DNA of 44,234 nt, taken from Gemmatimonadota bacterium (GTDB lineage Bacteria; Latescibacterota; UBA2968; UBA8231). Positions 1 to 7,945 of this stretch are shown here, one piece after another. How positions within the stretch are numbered: position 1 is the stretch's first letter; the number at the start of each line of letters is the position of its first letter. The translations under genes and the position numbers were made by a program. Where the stretch lies: assembly GCA_018673255.1 (NCBI GenBank), contig JABHDC010000040.1:1-44234 (forward strand), read 5' to 3'. A model generated the notes under the pieces. That model saw only the letters and a program-made list of their open reading frames with translations, was not told where the DNA came from and made no database searches.

Positions 1-2
1 AG

Positions 3-1877
3 GCCGTGCAGGACAACGTCCGCAAGACACTGTCTCAGATCTCCGAGGGCCGCACGCGTCGGCGTTATGATCGCACGACGAGCACCGAGGACGGCGGAGA
101 GGTCACGACCAACGAGCCCGAGATTCTGCACATCAACGAGTTTGCCACCTTGGGCGAACTCGCTGAGGCGATGCACTCACGGCCGGCGGAAGTCATCACC
201 ACGTGTCTCCAACTGGGCGTTGTGGTGACCATCAACCAACGTCTCGACATGGACACGATGGTGACCGTCGCCGATGAATTTGGTTTTGAGCTGCGCGCCC
301 TCGAAGAAGCCGAGACAGACACCGATTTCGACGACGCGATTGGCCAACAGGAGAATATCGGCGAACAGCAGCCTCGACCGCCGGTGGTCACGGTGATGGG
401 CCATGTCGATCACGGGAAGACGTCTCTTCTCGACTACCTGCGTAAGACGAAGGTCGTTGATGGCGAGTCCGGTGGTATCACGCAGCACATCGGTGCTTAC
501 TCCGTCAAACTCGAGAATGGTCGATCGATCACCTTCCTCGACACCCCGGGTCACGCGGCTTTTACCGCCATGCGTGCTCGTGGCGCTCGGGTGACGGATC
601 TGGTGATTCTCATCGTCGCAGCTGACGACAATGTGATGCCGCAGACGATCGAGGCCATCAACCACGCCAAGGCGGCGCAGGTGCCACTCATTGTGGCTAT
701 CAACAAGTGTGACCTGCCAACGGCCGATCCCGAGAAGATCAAGCGGGAACTGGCTGAGAACGACGTGTTGATCGAAGACTGGGGTGGCAAGGTGGCCTGC
801 GCTCAGATCTCAGCTACGACAGGCGATGGCATTGATCAGTTGCTTGAGTCGGTCATCCTTGAGGCAGAGGTCCTCGAACTGAAGGCTTATCCCGAGAGTC
901 GCGCCCGTGGCACCGTCGTGGAGGCCCAACTTGACAAGGGACGTGGTGCTGTTGCTACCGTCCTCGTGCAGGAAGGCACTCTACGCCGTACCGACCCCTT
1001 CGTTACCGGCATGTATGGTGGGCGCGTTCGAGCGCTGATGGACGAGGCCAACAAGCGTATCGATGAGGTTGGCCCAGGTTGTCCTGTTCAGGTTCTAGGG
1101 CTGGGCGGCGTACCGCAGGCAGGGGACACATTTGTTGTTGTCGCCAGCGAACGTGACGCCAAGGACATCGTTCAACGGCGACAGCAGATCAAGCGTGGTC
1201 AGGATGCTCGACGCCGCTCCGTGACCCTCGGCGATCTGCAGCACCAGATCATCGAAGGACGGATTCGAGAACTCAATGTCGTCGTCAAAGGTGACGTCGA
1301 TGGTTCGGTCGAGGCGATCACGCAGGAACTGGGTGGGATTACGCATGAAGAGGTGCGGATTTCCGTCATTCACAGTTCAGTAGGTACCGTGACCGAATCT
1401 GACATCCTGCTTGCATCGGCGTCGAATGCGATCATTATCGCTTTTCATGTGCCCATCGATCCGACCGCTCGCTCCGTCGCCGACGACGAGGGCGTGGAGA
1501 TCCGTGAATACAGCATTATCTATGAGGTCATCGAAGAGCTGCGTGCGGCCCTGTCAGGTCTGCTTGCACCATCACTCGACGAACGTATCGTCGGCACGAT
1601 CGAGGTGCGCGAAGTCTTTTCTTCATCGAAGACAGGCAACATCGCTGGTTGCTACGTCCTGAATGGCAACATCACGCGCAATCACAAGGTCCGGTTGCGG
1701 CGAGGCGAGGAAGTGTTGTTCGAAGGGTCTATCGCCTCCCTGCGACGCTTCAAGGATGATGTCAGAGAAGTTGCCGAAGGGTTCGAGTGCGGTGTGTCCC
1801 TGGATGGCTTCAACGCGATCGAGAATGGTGATCTGATCGAAGCGATCGAGATCGTGGAGACGGCGCGCACACTGTGA
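3..1877 (+). CDS. infB: Translation initiation factor IF-2 (5' truncated by window edge)
   Basis: IF-2 is the GTPase that brings initiator tRNA to the 30S subunit and promotes subunit joining in the cytoplasm. The frame is open to the window edge, so the usual variable N-terminal part lies outside; about 624 residues are visible. Counting from the GTG codon at base 6, there is an IF2-N type helical module around residues 38-97, then the G domain with GHVDHGKT (132-139), DTPGH (179-183) and NKCD (233-236), followed by the beta-barrel domains II and III and the C-terminal fMet-tRNA-binding barrel. All G motifs are intact. It is followed 19 bases later by the DUF503 gene and then rbfA, the same order as the nusA-infB operon of many bacteria. 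The family assignment is certain; only the true start is unknown. Confidence 0.97.
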   Translation, partial: AVQDNVRKTLSQISEGRTRRRYDRTTSTEDGGEVTTNEPEILHINEFATLGELAEAMHSRPAEVITTCLQLGVVVTINQRLDMDTMVTVADEFGFELRALEEAETDTDFDDAIGQQENIGEQQPRPPVVTVMGHVDHGKTSLLDYLRKTKVVDGESGGITQHIGAYSVKLENGRSITFLDTPGHAAFTAMRARGARVTDLVILIVAADDNVMPQTIEAINHAKAAQVPLIVAINKCDLPTADPEKIKRELAENDVLIEDWGGKVACAQISATTGDGIDQLLESVILEAEVLELKAYPESRARGTVVEAQLDKGRGAVATVLVQEGTLRRTDPFVTGMYGGRVRALMDEANKRIDEVGPGCPVQVLGLGGVPQAGDTFVVVASERDAKDIVQRRQQIKRGQDARRRSVTLGDLQHQIIEGRIRELNVVVKGDVDGSVEAITQELGGITHEEVRISVIHSSVGTVTESDILLASASNAIIIAFHVPIDPTARSVADDEGVEIREYSIIYEVIEELRAALSGLLAPSLDERIVGTIEVREVFSSSKTGNIAGCYVLNGNITRNHKVRLRRGEEVLFEGSIASLRRFKDDVREVAEGFECGVSLDGFNAIENGDLIEAIEIVETARTL

Positions 1878-1896
1878 GGCGCATCGATCTTTCTCC

Positions 1897-2178
1897 ATGG
1901 TGGTTATAGTGAGCGAGTTGCAGTTGCATTTTCCTGAGGCACAGTCGTTGAAGCAGAAGCGGCAGGTTCTCAAGAGTGTGAAGGATCGTCTCCATCAGCG
2001 GTACAATCTGTCCGTTGCCGAAGTCGACCATCAGGATCTCTGGCAGCGCTGCACACTGGCGATGGCGATGGTCAGCAACGACGGTCGGCACGCTGATGAA
2101 GTGATGTCAAAGGCGATCCATTTTGTCGAGCAGGATCTGCGTCTGCAAGTGTTGTCCGTGGATCTCGAGGAGCGATAG
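1897..2178 (+). CDS. ylxP: DUF503 / YlxP-like small protein
   Basis: This 93-residue protein starts MVVIVSELQLHF and has the DUF503 pattern: a short beta strand, then a SLKQKRQVLKSVKDRL helix, and a second half with a V-AEVDHQDLWQRC segment. The family is a small single-domain protein usually found between infB and rbfA. Its biochemical role is not firmly established; a link to ribosome maturation is inferred from gene context. It sits 19 bases after infB and 3 bases before rbfA, so it is very probably co-transcribed with both. No membrane segment or signal peptide is visible. Both length and position match the family well. Confidence 0.85.
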   Translation: MVVIVSELQLHFPEAQSLKQKRQVLKSVKDRLHQRYNLSVAEVDHQDLWQRCTLAMAMVSNDGRHADEVMSKAIHFVEQDLRLQVLSVDLEER

Positions 2179-2181
2179 CCG

Positions 2182-2568
2182 GTGGCAAACTACCGAGTAG
2201 GTAAGGTTCGGGAGATGCTGCTGCGCGAGCTGACGGATATCATCCCACGCTTGCGGGATCCGCGAATCGGCTTCGTCACCATCATGGATCTCGAGGTCAC
2301 GCGGGACCTGAAGCGGGCCACGATGTATATCAGCGTTGTCGGTGATGATGAAGCCCAACGTGGTGCGACTGAAGCCTTGCAGAAGGCTCTCGGTCACATC
2401 CGGCACGAGATGTCACAACGGATTGCCTTGCGATACACTCCGGAGTTTGAGGTCGTCTATGACGATACCTCTGAACGCGCTGCCCGTGTGACTGCGTTGA
2501 TCGACCGGGTCGCAGTTGAGTGTCCTCCGGCACCACTGGAGGAGAGCGAGGATGGTGCCCAGGAGTGA
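2182..2568 (+). CDS. rbfA: Ribosome-binding factor A
   Basis: RbfA is a KH-fold protein that binds the 30S subunit and helps late 16S rRNA maturation, especially during cold growth. The 128-residue product begins ANYRVGKVREMLLREL and contains the conserved DPRIGFVTIMDLEVTRDLKRATMYISVVGD region and the HIRHEMSQRIALRYTPEFEV segment typical of the family. It starts with GTG three bases after the DUF503 stop. Its stop codon overlaps the GTG start of truB (GTGA), suggesting translational coupling. The acidic tail of about 20 residues is variable in this family. Confidence 0.94.
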   Translation: MANYRVGKVREMLLRELTDIIPRLRDPRIGFVTIMDLEVTRDLKRATMYISVVGDDEAQRGATEALQKALGHIRHEMSQRIALRYTPEFEVVYDDTSERAARVTALIDRVAVECPPAPLEESEDGAQE

Positions 2569-3473
2569 AGAAGGGCGAGGGCACGACGCTCGCAGGAGTT
2601 ATCGCCATCGACAAGCCGGAAGGCCCGACGTCTCACGATATCGTCCGCCGCGTTCGTCGAGCGATGCAAACACGACGTGTGGGACACTGCGGGACGCTGG
2701 ATCCACTGGCGACGGGGCTTTTGTTGGTCTGCGTCGGACGGTTGACCAGATTGAGTGCCTGGCTCACTGGCGCCGACAAGAAGTACACGGCGCGATTCAG
2801 GCTGGGTGGCACGAGCGATACGGCGGACGCGCAGGGGCAGATCACGGCCGTTGACGGCCCGGTACCGACGCGTGAACAGCTTGAGGAAGCGATCGCACAG
2901 TGGCAGGGCGTCATCGAGCAGGTGCCCCCGTCGCATTCGGCGATCAAGGTGGACGGAGTACGAAGCTACAAGCGGGCTCGACGCCAGGAGGTGGTCGAAT
3001 TACCCGCACGAACGGTCACGGTGTCGCGTTTCGATGTCGATGAATACGAGTATCCACTCGTAGACGTGAGCGTTGATTGTTCGAAGGGGACCTACATTCG
3101 GGCCCTGGCGCGTGATGTGGGTGAGATACTCGAATGCGGTGCGTATGTCGAGGCACTGCGGCGCACGCGCATCGGTGCTGTCGATGTTGCCGAGGCCGTC
3201 GAACTGGACGAGATCGATGCTCTTGCGGCCGAGGAGATAGGTGATGGCAACTCGCGACTCTGGGTAGACCCTGTCGAGGCCCTCAGTGACCGAATGCCTG
3301 CGTTGCGTATCGATGTCGACGGCGCCCGCGATTTCACTCGTGGACGCATGGTAGAGACCACGGCATCGGCTGGAGAAGTGGCAGTCTGCTTTGGCGATGA
3401 ATTGCTCGGTATCGGTCGAGTCGATGGCGAGCAACTGCATGCGGTGAAGGTCATGGCGGAGCCGACGCCGTGA
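2565..3473 (+). CDS. truB: tRNA pseudouridine(55) synthase
   Basis: TruB converts U55 of the tRNA T-loop to pseudouridine. The chosen GTG start overlaps the rbfA stop and gives 302 residues, the normal length. An open frame extends upstream to 2520 inside rbfA, but those residues do not look like TruB. The N-terminus reads GVIAIDKPEGPTSHD, followed by GHCGTLDPLATGLL with the catalytic aspartate at about D46. The KKYTARFRLGG, PPSHSAIKVDG and CSKGTYIRALARDVG motifs follow in normal order, and a C-terminal PUA-like segment is present. The stop overlaps the GTG start of the riboflavin kinase gene. Confidence 0.96.
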   Translation: MKKGEGTTLAGVIAIDKPEGPTSHDIVRRVRRAMQTRRVGHCGTLDPLATGLLLVCVGRLTRLSAWLTGADKKYTARFRLGGTSDTADAQGQITAVDGPVPTREQLEEAIAQWQGVIEQVPPSHSAIKVDGVRSYKRARRQEVVELPARTVTVSRFDVDEYEYPLVDVSVDCSKGTYIRALARDVGEILECGAYVEALRRTRIGAVDVAEAVELDEIDALAAEEIGDGNSRLWVDPVEALSDRMPALRIDVDGARDFTRGRMVETTASAGEVAVCFGDELLGIGRVDGEQLHAVKVMAEPTP

Positions 3474-3880
3474 CAGTGATTCTCCCGGTGAAGATCAGGG
3501 GATCAGTCATTGCAGGAGATGGTCGCGGCCGGGGAATCGGCTATCCGACGGCGAATGTCGAAGCGCCAATTGATGCGCTGGCTGGCCTGCAGGTTGGCGT
3601 GTATGCCGCGCAGGCTTGCACTGCCGACGGAGAAAACTACACGGCGGTCGTCAATCTGGGATACCAGCCGACGTTTGCCGGCAAGCAACTGCGCCTTGAG
3701 GCACATTTGCTTGACTATTCAGGTGACCTGTATGGCACCGAAGTATGTGTTTGCTTGATACGCTATCTACGCGAAGAACGAACATTCGCCGGTGTCGAGG
3801 CACTGGCTACACAGATCGAGTTCGATATTGATGCAGCTCGCAGCTGCGTCGACATAGAAGAAGACAGTCAATCACGGTAA
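3470..3880 (+). CDS. ribF: Riboflavin kinase, RibF C-terminal domain only
   Basis: The product has only 136 residues and matches the riboflavin kinase half of bifunctional RibF: GDGRGRGIGYPTANV near the N-terminus, then VVNLGYQPTF and LEAHLLDYSGDLYG with the expected acidic catalytic residue, and a closing IRYLREERTFAGVEAL helix. It should phosphorylate riboflavin to FMN. The N-terminal FMN adenylyltransferase domain, about 180 residues in ordinary RibF, is missing; the gene starts with GTG on the truB stop codon and truB fills the DNA before it, so there is no room for the domain. The truB-ribF-rpsO position is the classic one, so this looks like loss of a domain from the usual gene. FAD synthesis would need a separate enzyme elsewhere. 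Confidence 0.9.
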   Translation: MTVILPVKIRGSVIAGDGRGRGIGYPTANVEAPIDALAGLQVGVYAAQACTADGENYTAVVNLGYQPTFAGKQLRLEAHLLDYSGDLYGTEVCVCLIRYLREERTFAGVEALATQIEFDIDAARSCVDIEEDSQSR

Positions 3881-3894
3881 GCTTGATGAAGGAC

Positions 3895-3900
3895 AGGAGA
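3895..3900 (+). promoter_or_regulatory. Ribosome binding site selecting the TTG start of rpsO
   Basis: AGGAGA lies 7 bases before the TTG at 3908. No ATG or GTG in this frame is better placed, and the protein after this TTG aligns with the normal S15 N-terminus, so the TTG start is well supported. Confidence 0.75.
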
Positions 3901-3907
3901 AAACAAG

Positions 3908-4177
3908 TTGTCGATCACCACTGAGCGTAAGAAAGAACTGGTCGTCAAGTATGGTGAGAGTGAAGCCGACACAGGGTCGGCGTCAGTGCAAATTGCCATC
4001 CTTTCGGAGCGGATTCGCAATCTCACCGAGCATCTGCGGTCGCACCAGAAGGACTTCGCCACCCGGCGTGGCTTGCTCATGATCATCGGCCAACGCCGCC
4101 GGTTGCAGAACTTCCTGCACAAGAAGTCGCCGGAAGTCTACGCCGAACTGATCAAGGATCTGCAGCTGCGTCGTTGA
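3908..4177 (+). CDS. rpsO: 30S ribosomal protein S15
   Basis: S15 binds the central domain of 16S rRNA and is an early assembly protein that also contacts 23S rRNA in a bridge. The 89-residue product has full family length and the signature order: ADTGSASVQIAILSERI, then HLRSHQKDFATRRGLLMIIGQRRRL and a YAELIKDLQLRR tail. It starts with TTG, unusual for a highly expressed ribosomal protein, but the strong AGGAGA site 7 bases upstream supports it. It lies between ribF and pnp as in many bacteria. No obvious terminator separates it from pnp, so read-through is likely. Confidence 0.97.
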   Translation: MSITTERKKELVVKYGESEADTGSASVQIAILSERIRNLTEHLRSHQKDFATRRGLLMIIGQRRRLQNFLHKKSPEVYAELIKDLQLRR

Positions 4178-4269
4178 CGCGATCAGCCGCTTTGGTGCAG
4201 TAAAGGCCTAACGCCAATACTGTGGCAGATGAACAACCGGGCCGATGGCACAATGCCGTCGTGCCTGTG

Positions 4270-4350
4270 CGTATGCGTGTGTGCGCTTACGTGATGCGCC
4301 CAACCACGGGCGCAGATTGCTGTACCTCAACGAAGGCGCCAGAAGGGCGC
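4270..4350 (+). promoter_or_regulatory. Three consecutive hairpins in the pnp leader
   Basis: The 184-base gap between rpsO and pnp contains three adjacent short inverted repeats. Bases 4270-4291 form CGTA-T-GCG / CGC-T-TACG around a TGTGTG loop. Bases 4295-4314 form TGCGCCC / GGGCGCA around a 6-base loop. Bases 4336-4350 form GCGCC / GGCGC around a 5-base loop, ending 11 bases before the pnp ATG. In E. coli the pnp leader hairpin is cut by RNase III and PNPase then represses its own mRNA; a similar role here is inference. None of the three is followed by a T-run. Confidence 0.45.
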
Positions 4351-4361
4351 AACGGAGAAAG

Positions 4362-6446
4362 ATGAGTAACAAAGTCGAGATGGAATGGGGAGGACGAACA
4401 TTCTCCATGGAAACCGGCAGAATCGCCGGTCAGGCCAATGGCGCGGTTTGGATCCAGTATGGAGAGACCATCGTCCTGGTCACCGCGTGCCGCTCGAAGC
4501 GGGCCGGAGATCGTGACTTCCTTCCCCTCACGGTCGAATATCGTGAGAAGAGCTACGCCGGTGGTCGAATCCCCGGTAACTTCTTCCGTCGTGAAGGGCG
4601 GATGGGCGAGAAAGAGACCCTCGCCGCACGGCTGACGGATCACATGATCCGCCCCATGTTCCCGAAGAAATACCGCTACGAGGTCCAGGTATTCATCACT
4701 ATCCTGTCTTACGATGGTGAGAACGATGCTGATGTGCTCGGCATGGTGGGTGCCTCGGCATCGCTGGTCCTGTCGGACATGCCTTTTGATGGCCCGATCG
4801 CCGCTGTACGCGTCGGTCGCGTCGACGGTGACCTGGTCATCAATCCGACGAACAGCCAGCTCGAAGAGAGTGACATGGATCTGATTATCTCGGGCGACCG
4901 CGATAGCATCGGTTCTGTCGAAGGCCACGCTGAAGAGATCTCAGAGGCCGCTCTCTTGGAAGCCCTCGAGTTCGCTCATGAGAATATCCAGGGCATACTC
5001 GAACTGCAGGATGAACTGCAGAAGAAGGCTGGTAAGGAGAAGCAGGAATACATTGCACCGGTCATCGATCCTGAGCTGGCCAAGGCAGTGGAGGAATTCG
5101 CGGGCAAGCGTGTCTCGGAAGCCAACCACACTGACGATCGCTCCGATCGGGCCCAGAAGCTCGACGATGTCGAGGCCGATGTGCAGGAAGCTCTGGCCGA
5201 GAAGTTCCCCGAGTCGTCGAAGGACATTGGCGAGGTGATGTACGACCTCATCAAGAACGACATGCGCCGTATGGTCCTGACAGAGAAGCGTCGGATTGAT
5301 GGCCGCAAGGTCGACGAGGTTCGGCCGTTATCCGCCGAGGTGGAGGTTCTCCCTCGTGCACATGGCTCGGCGCTGTTTCAGCGTGGCGAGACCCAGGCAC
5401 TGTGTGTTGCCACGCTGGGCAACAAGATGGACGAGAAGATGGTCGACGACCTGCGAGGCAAGGCCTTCAAGTCGTATTACCTCGACTACAACTTTCCCAG
5501 CTACAGCACCAACGAGGTATCCTTCCCGCGTGGGCCGAGCCGCCGAGACATCGGCCACGGCCACTTGGCTGAGTCGGCGATCTCGCCGGTGATTCCGACG
5601 GTGGCGTCCTTCCCATACACGATTCGTCTCGTTTCCGATATCCAGTCATCCAATGGATCCAGCTCGATGGCCACTGTCTGCGGTTGCTCGATGGCTCTGA
5701 TGGATGCTGGTGTGCCGATCAAGGCTCCCGTCACCGCCTCAGGTGTCGGTCTGATCAGCGAAGGCGATGAATACGAGATCCTGACCGACATCCAGGGCGC
5801 CGAGGATTTCCTCGGTGACATGGATCTGAAGGTCGCCGGGACTGAGGCGGGCATCACTGCCGTGCAGATGGAGAACAAGATCCAGGGCATCCGCTTGGAG
5901 ATTCTCGAGGAGGCATTGCAGCGTGCCCGTCAGGGCCGCCTGCAGATCCTCAAGGTCATGACGGAGGCTATTCCTGCGTCACGCAGCGAGCTCTCGCAGC
6001 ACGCGCCGAGAATCCAGTTCATCAAGATCGACCCGTCCAAGATCGGCGCCGTCATCGGACCGGGTGGCCGCATGATCCGTGAGATCGAGACGACCGGTGC
6101 AAAGGTCGCCGTCGACGATGATGGCACGATTACGGTGTCCGCCGTTGAGGCTGAGGCAGCTGCTGCTGCCATGGCCATGATCCAAGGGATCACTGCTGAT
6201 GCTGAGATTGGCCGGGACTACGATGGCAAGGTCAAGCGCATCATGCCCTTCGGTGCTTTCGTCGAGATCCTTCCGGGCAAGGAGGGACTGTTGCACATTT
6301 CCGAGATCGATCACACCCGTGTGAACGAGGTCGAGGATGTGCTGTCGGAAGGCGAGGCCGTGCGCGTGAAGGTCCTCGACATCGATAACTCCGGGAAGAT
6401 CCGACTTAGCCGCAAAGCGCTCCTGCCGGAGAAGTCTGACAGCTAA
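4362..6446 (+). CDS. pnp: Polyribonucleotide nucleotidyltransferase (PNPase)
   Basis: PNPase is a trimeric phosphorolytic 3'-5' exoribonuclease and part of the RNA degradosome in many bacteria. The ATG at 4362 with a GGAG site just upstream gives 694 residues, the usual length; the frame is open for 39 codons further upstream but those residues are unlike PNPase. Seen in order are the first RNase PH fold, the all-helical linker, the second RNase PH fold (with FPRGPSRRDIGHG and the metal-site GVPIKAP region), a KH domain with IGAVIGPGGRMIREI, and a C-terminal S1 domain with GRDYDGKVKRIMPFGAFVEI. All catalytic motifs appear intact. A strong terminator follows. Confidence 0.97.
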   Translation: MSNKVEMEWGGRTFSMETGRIAGQANGAVWIQYGETIVLVTACRSKRAGDRDFLPLTVEYREKSYAGGRIPGNFFRREGRMGEKETLAARLTDHMIRPMFPKKYRYEVQVFITILSYDGENDADVLGMVGASASLVLSDMPFDGPIAAVRVGRVDGDLVINPTNSQLEESDMDLIISGDRDSIGSVEGHAEEISEAALLEALEFAHENIQGILELQDELQKKAGKEKQEYIAPVIDPELAKAVEEFAGKRVSEANHTDDRSDRAQKLDDVEADVQEALAEKFPESSKDIGEVMYDLIKNDMRRMVLTEKRRIDGRKVDEVRPLSAEVEVLPRAHGSALFQRGETQALCVATLGNKMDEKMVDDLRGKAFKSYYLDYNFPSYSTNEVSFPRGPSRRDIGHGHLAESAISPVIPTVASFPYTIRLVSDIQSSNGSSSMATVCGCSMALMDAGVPIKAPVTASGVGLISEGDEYEILTDIQGAEDFLGDMDLKVAGTEAGITAVQMENKIQGIRLEILEEALQRARQGRLQILKVMTEAIPASRSELSQHAPRIQFIKIDPSKIGAVIGPGGRMIREIETTGAKVAVDDDGTITVSAVEAEAAAAAMAMIQGITADAEIGRDYDGKVKRIMPFGAFVEILPGKEGLLHISEIDHTRVNEVEDVLSEGEAVRVKVLDIDNSGKIRLSRKALLPEKSDS

Positions 6447-6509
6447 GATCGGGCGTTTCCGCAGAGTCGGTAACAGAGGGTGCTCGTGAGCGGCCTCTGA
6501 GTGTTAACC

Positions 6510-6569
6510 AAGACTACCGGATCGGAGACGCGACAATAAGTTCGCGTTGACGGTTCGGTAGTCTTTTTT
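6510..6569 (+). terminator. Branched rho-independent terminator after pnp
   Basis: An outer 10-bp stem AAGACTACCG (6510-6519) pairs with CGGTAGTCTT (6556-6565) and runs into six T residues (6564-6569). Inside the 36-base loop there is a second hairpin, ACGCGA (6528-6533) with TCGCGT (6542-6547). This closes the translation and pnp operon before asnS. Confidence 0.85.
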
Positions 6570-6619
6570 GTATAGAGGAATTACAACTCGGTGCTTGGTG
6601 ATTCGGGAGGGTATCAGCG

Positions 6620-7945
6620 GTGAGTGAGGACGGCAGAGGGGCATCCCTCATCCAGACACGTGTCGGGGACATTGCGGCCCATGAGGGTGGCTATGTCGAG
6701 CTGCGTGGCTGGCTCTACAACATGCGTTCGAGTGGAAAGTTGCACTTCCTGCAGTTGCGGGACGGCAGCGGTGTCATCCAGTGTGTTGCCTTCAAGGGCG
6801 AGGTCTCCGATGAGACCTTCGCGCTGTGTGGCGAGTTGGCTCAGGAGTCGGCGATCATCGTTCGCGGCGACGTGCGGGCCGACGATCGGTCGCCACTCGG
6901 ATTCGAACTCGGCGTGCGGGAGGTCGACCTGTTCAGCGCGCCATCAGCTGAGTATCCGATCTCTCCAAAAGAACACGGCGTTGCCTTCCTGATGGAGCAC
7001 CGCCACCTGTGGTTGCGCTCCACGCGCCCCCATGCGGTTCTGAAGGTGCGGAACGAAGTCATCTCCGCGTGCCGGGAATTCATGGCCGAGGGCGGATTCA
7101 CTCTCGTGGATGCACCCATTCTGACCCCGGCGGCATGTGAAGGCACAACGACACTCTTTGAGACTGACTATTTCGGCGACACAGCCTATCTGACACAGAG
7201 TGGTCAGCTCTATATGGAGGCCGCTGCCATGGCCTTCGGCAAAGCGTATTGCCTGGGCCCCACCTTCCGGGCTGAGAAGTCGAAAACGCGACGACACCTC
7301 ACCGAATTCTGGATGATCGAACCGGAAATCGCGTATTGCGATCTGGCCGGTGATATGGAGGTCGCCGAAAGCATGGTCGCCCATATCGTGGATCGCGTGC
7401 TGGAGAAATGTGGCGACCCGTTACGGGTTCTGGAGCGTGACACGAAACCACTGGAGGCGGCTCGCAAGGCCCCATTCCCACGACTCAGTTACGATGATGC
7501 CATCGACATCCTCAAGGCGGAGGGGAGCGACATCGAGTGGGGGAGTGATCTGGGTGGTGATGATGAAACGTTGCTGTCGGCGAAATACGATGCACCCCTG
7601 CTCGTCCACAGATATCCTGCTGAAGTCAAAGCCTTCTATATGAAGGGAGATCCCGAGGATCCCCGCCTTGCGCTGTGCGTCGACATGCTGGCACCTGAAG
7701 GCTACGGTGAGATCATCGGCGGCGGCCAGCGGGAGGACGATCTCGAGATTCTCCAAGGCAAGATTGCATCCCATGGTCTCCCACAGGATGCCTTTGAATG
7801 GTATCTCGACCTGCGGCGCTATGGCACGGTCCCTCATGCCGGATTCGGCATGGGGATTGAGCGCGTCGTCGCCTGGTTGTGTGGTCTGACGCACGTGCGC
7901 GAGACCATCGCATTCCCGCGGACGTTGCAGAGACTGTATCCATGA
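6620..7945 (+). CDS. asnS: Asparaginyl-tRNA synthetase
   Basis: This class IIb synthetase charges tRNA-Asn. The GTG start follows a GGGAGG site at 6605-6610. The 441-residue protein has an N-terminal OB fold (about residues 14-115, with [24 protein letters not shown]) and a class II catalytic core. AsnRS-type features are the [13 protein letters not shown] segment, the [13 protein letters not shown] strand, motif 2 with [19 protein letters not shown] and motif 3 [10 protein letters not shown] (408-417). The [10 protein letters not shown] block favours AsnRS over AspRS. Having a dedicated AsnRS means Asn-tRNA need not depend entirely on the transamidation route. The stop overlaps the leuS start. 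Confidence 0.93.
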   Translation: MSEDGRGASLIQTRVGDIAAHEGGYVELRGWLYNMRSSGKLHFLQLRDGSGVIQCVAFKGEVSDETFALCGELAQESAIIVRGDVRADDRSPLGFELGVREVDLFSAPSAEYPISPKEHGVAFLMEHRHLWLRSTRPHAVLKVRNEVISACREFMAEGGFTLVDAPILTPAACEGTTTLFETDYFGDTAYLTQSGQLYMEAAAMAFGKAYCLGPTFRAEKSKTRRHLTEFWMIEPEIAYCDLAGDMEVAESMVAHIVDRVLEKCGDPLRVLERDTKPLEAARKAPFPRLSYDDAIDILKAEGSDIEWGSDLGGDDETLLSAKYDAPLLVHRYPAEVKAFYMKGDPEDPRLALCVDMLAPEGYGEIIGGGQREDDLEILQGKIASHGLPQDAFEWYLDLRRYGTVPHAGFGMGIERVVAWLCGLTHVRETIAFPRTLQRLYP

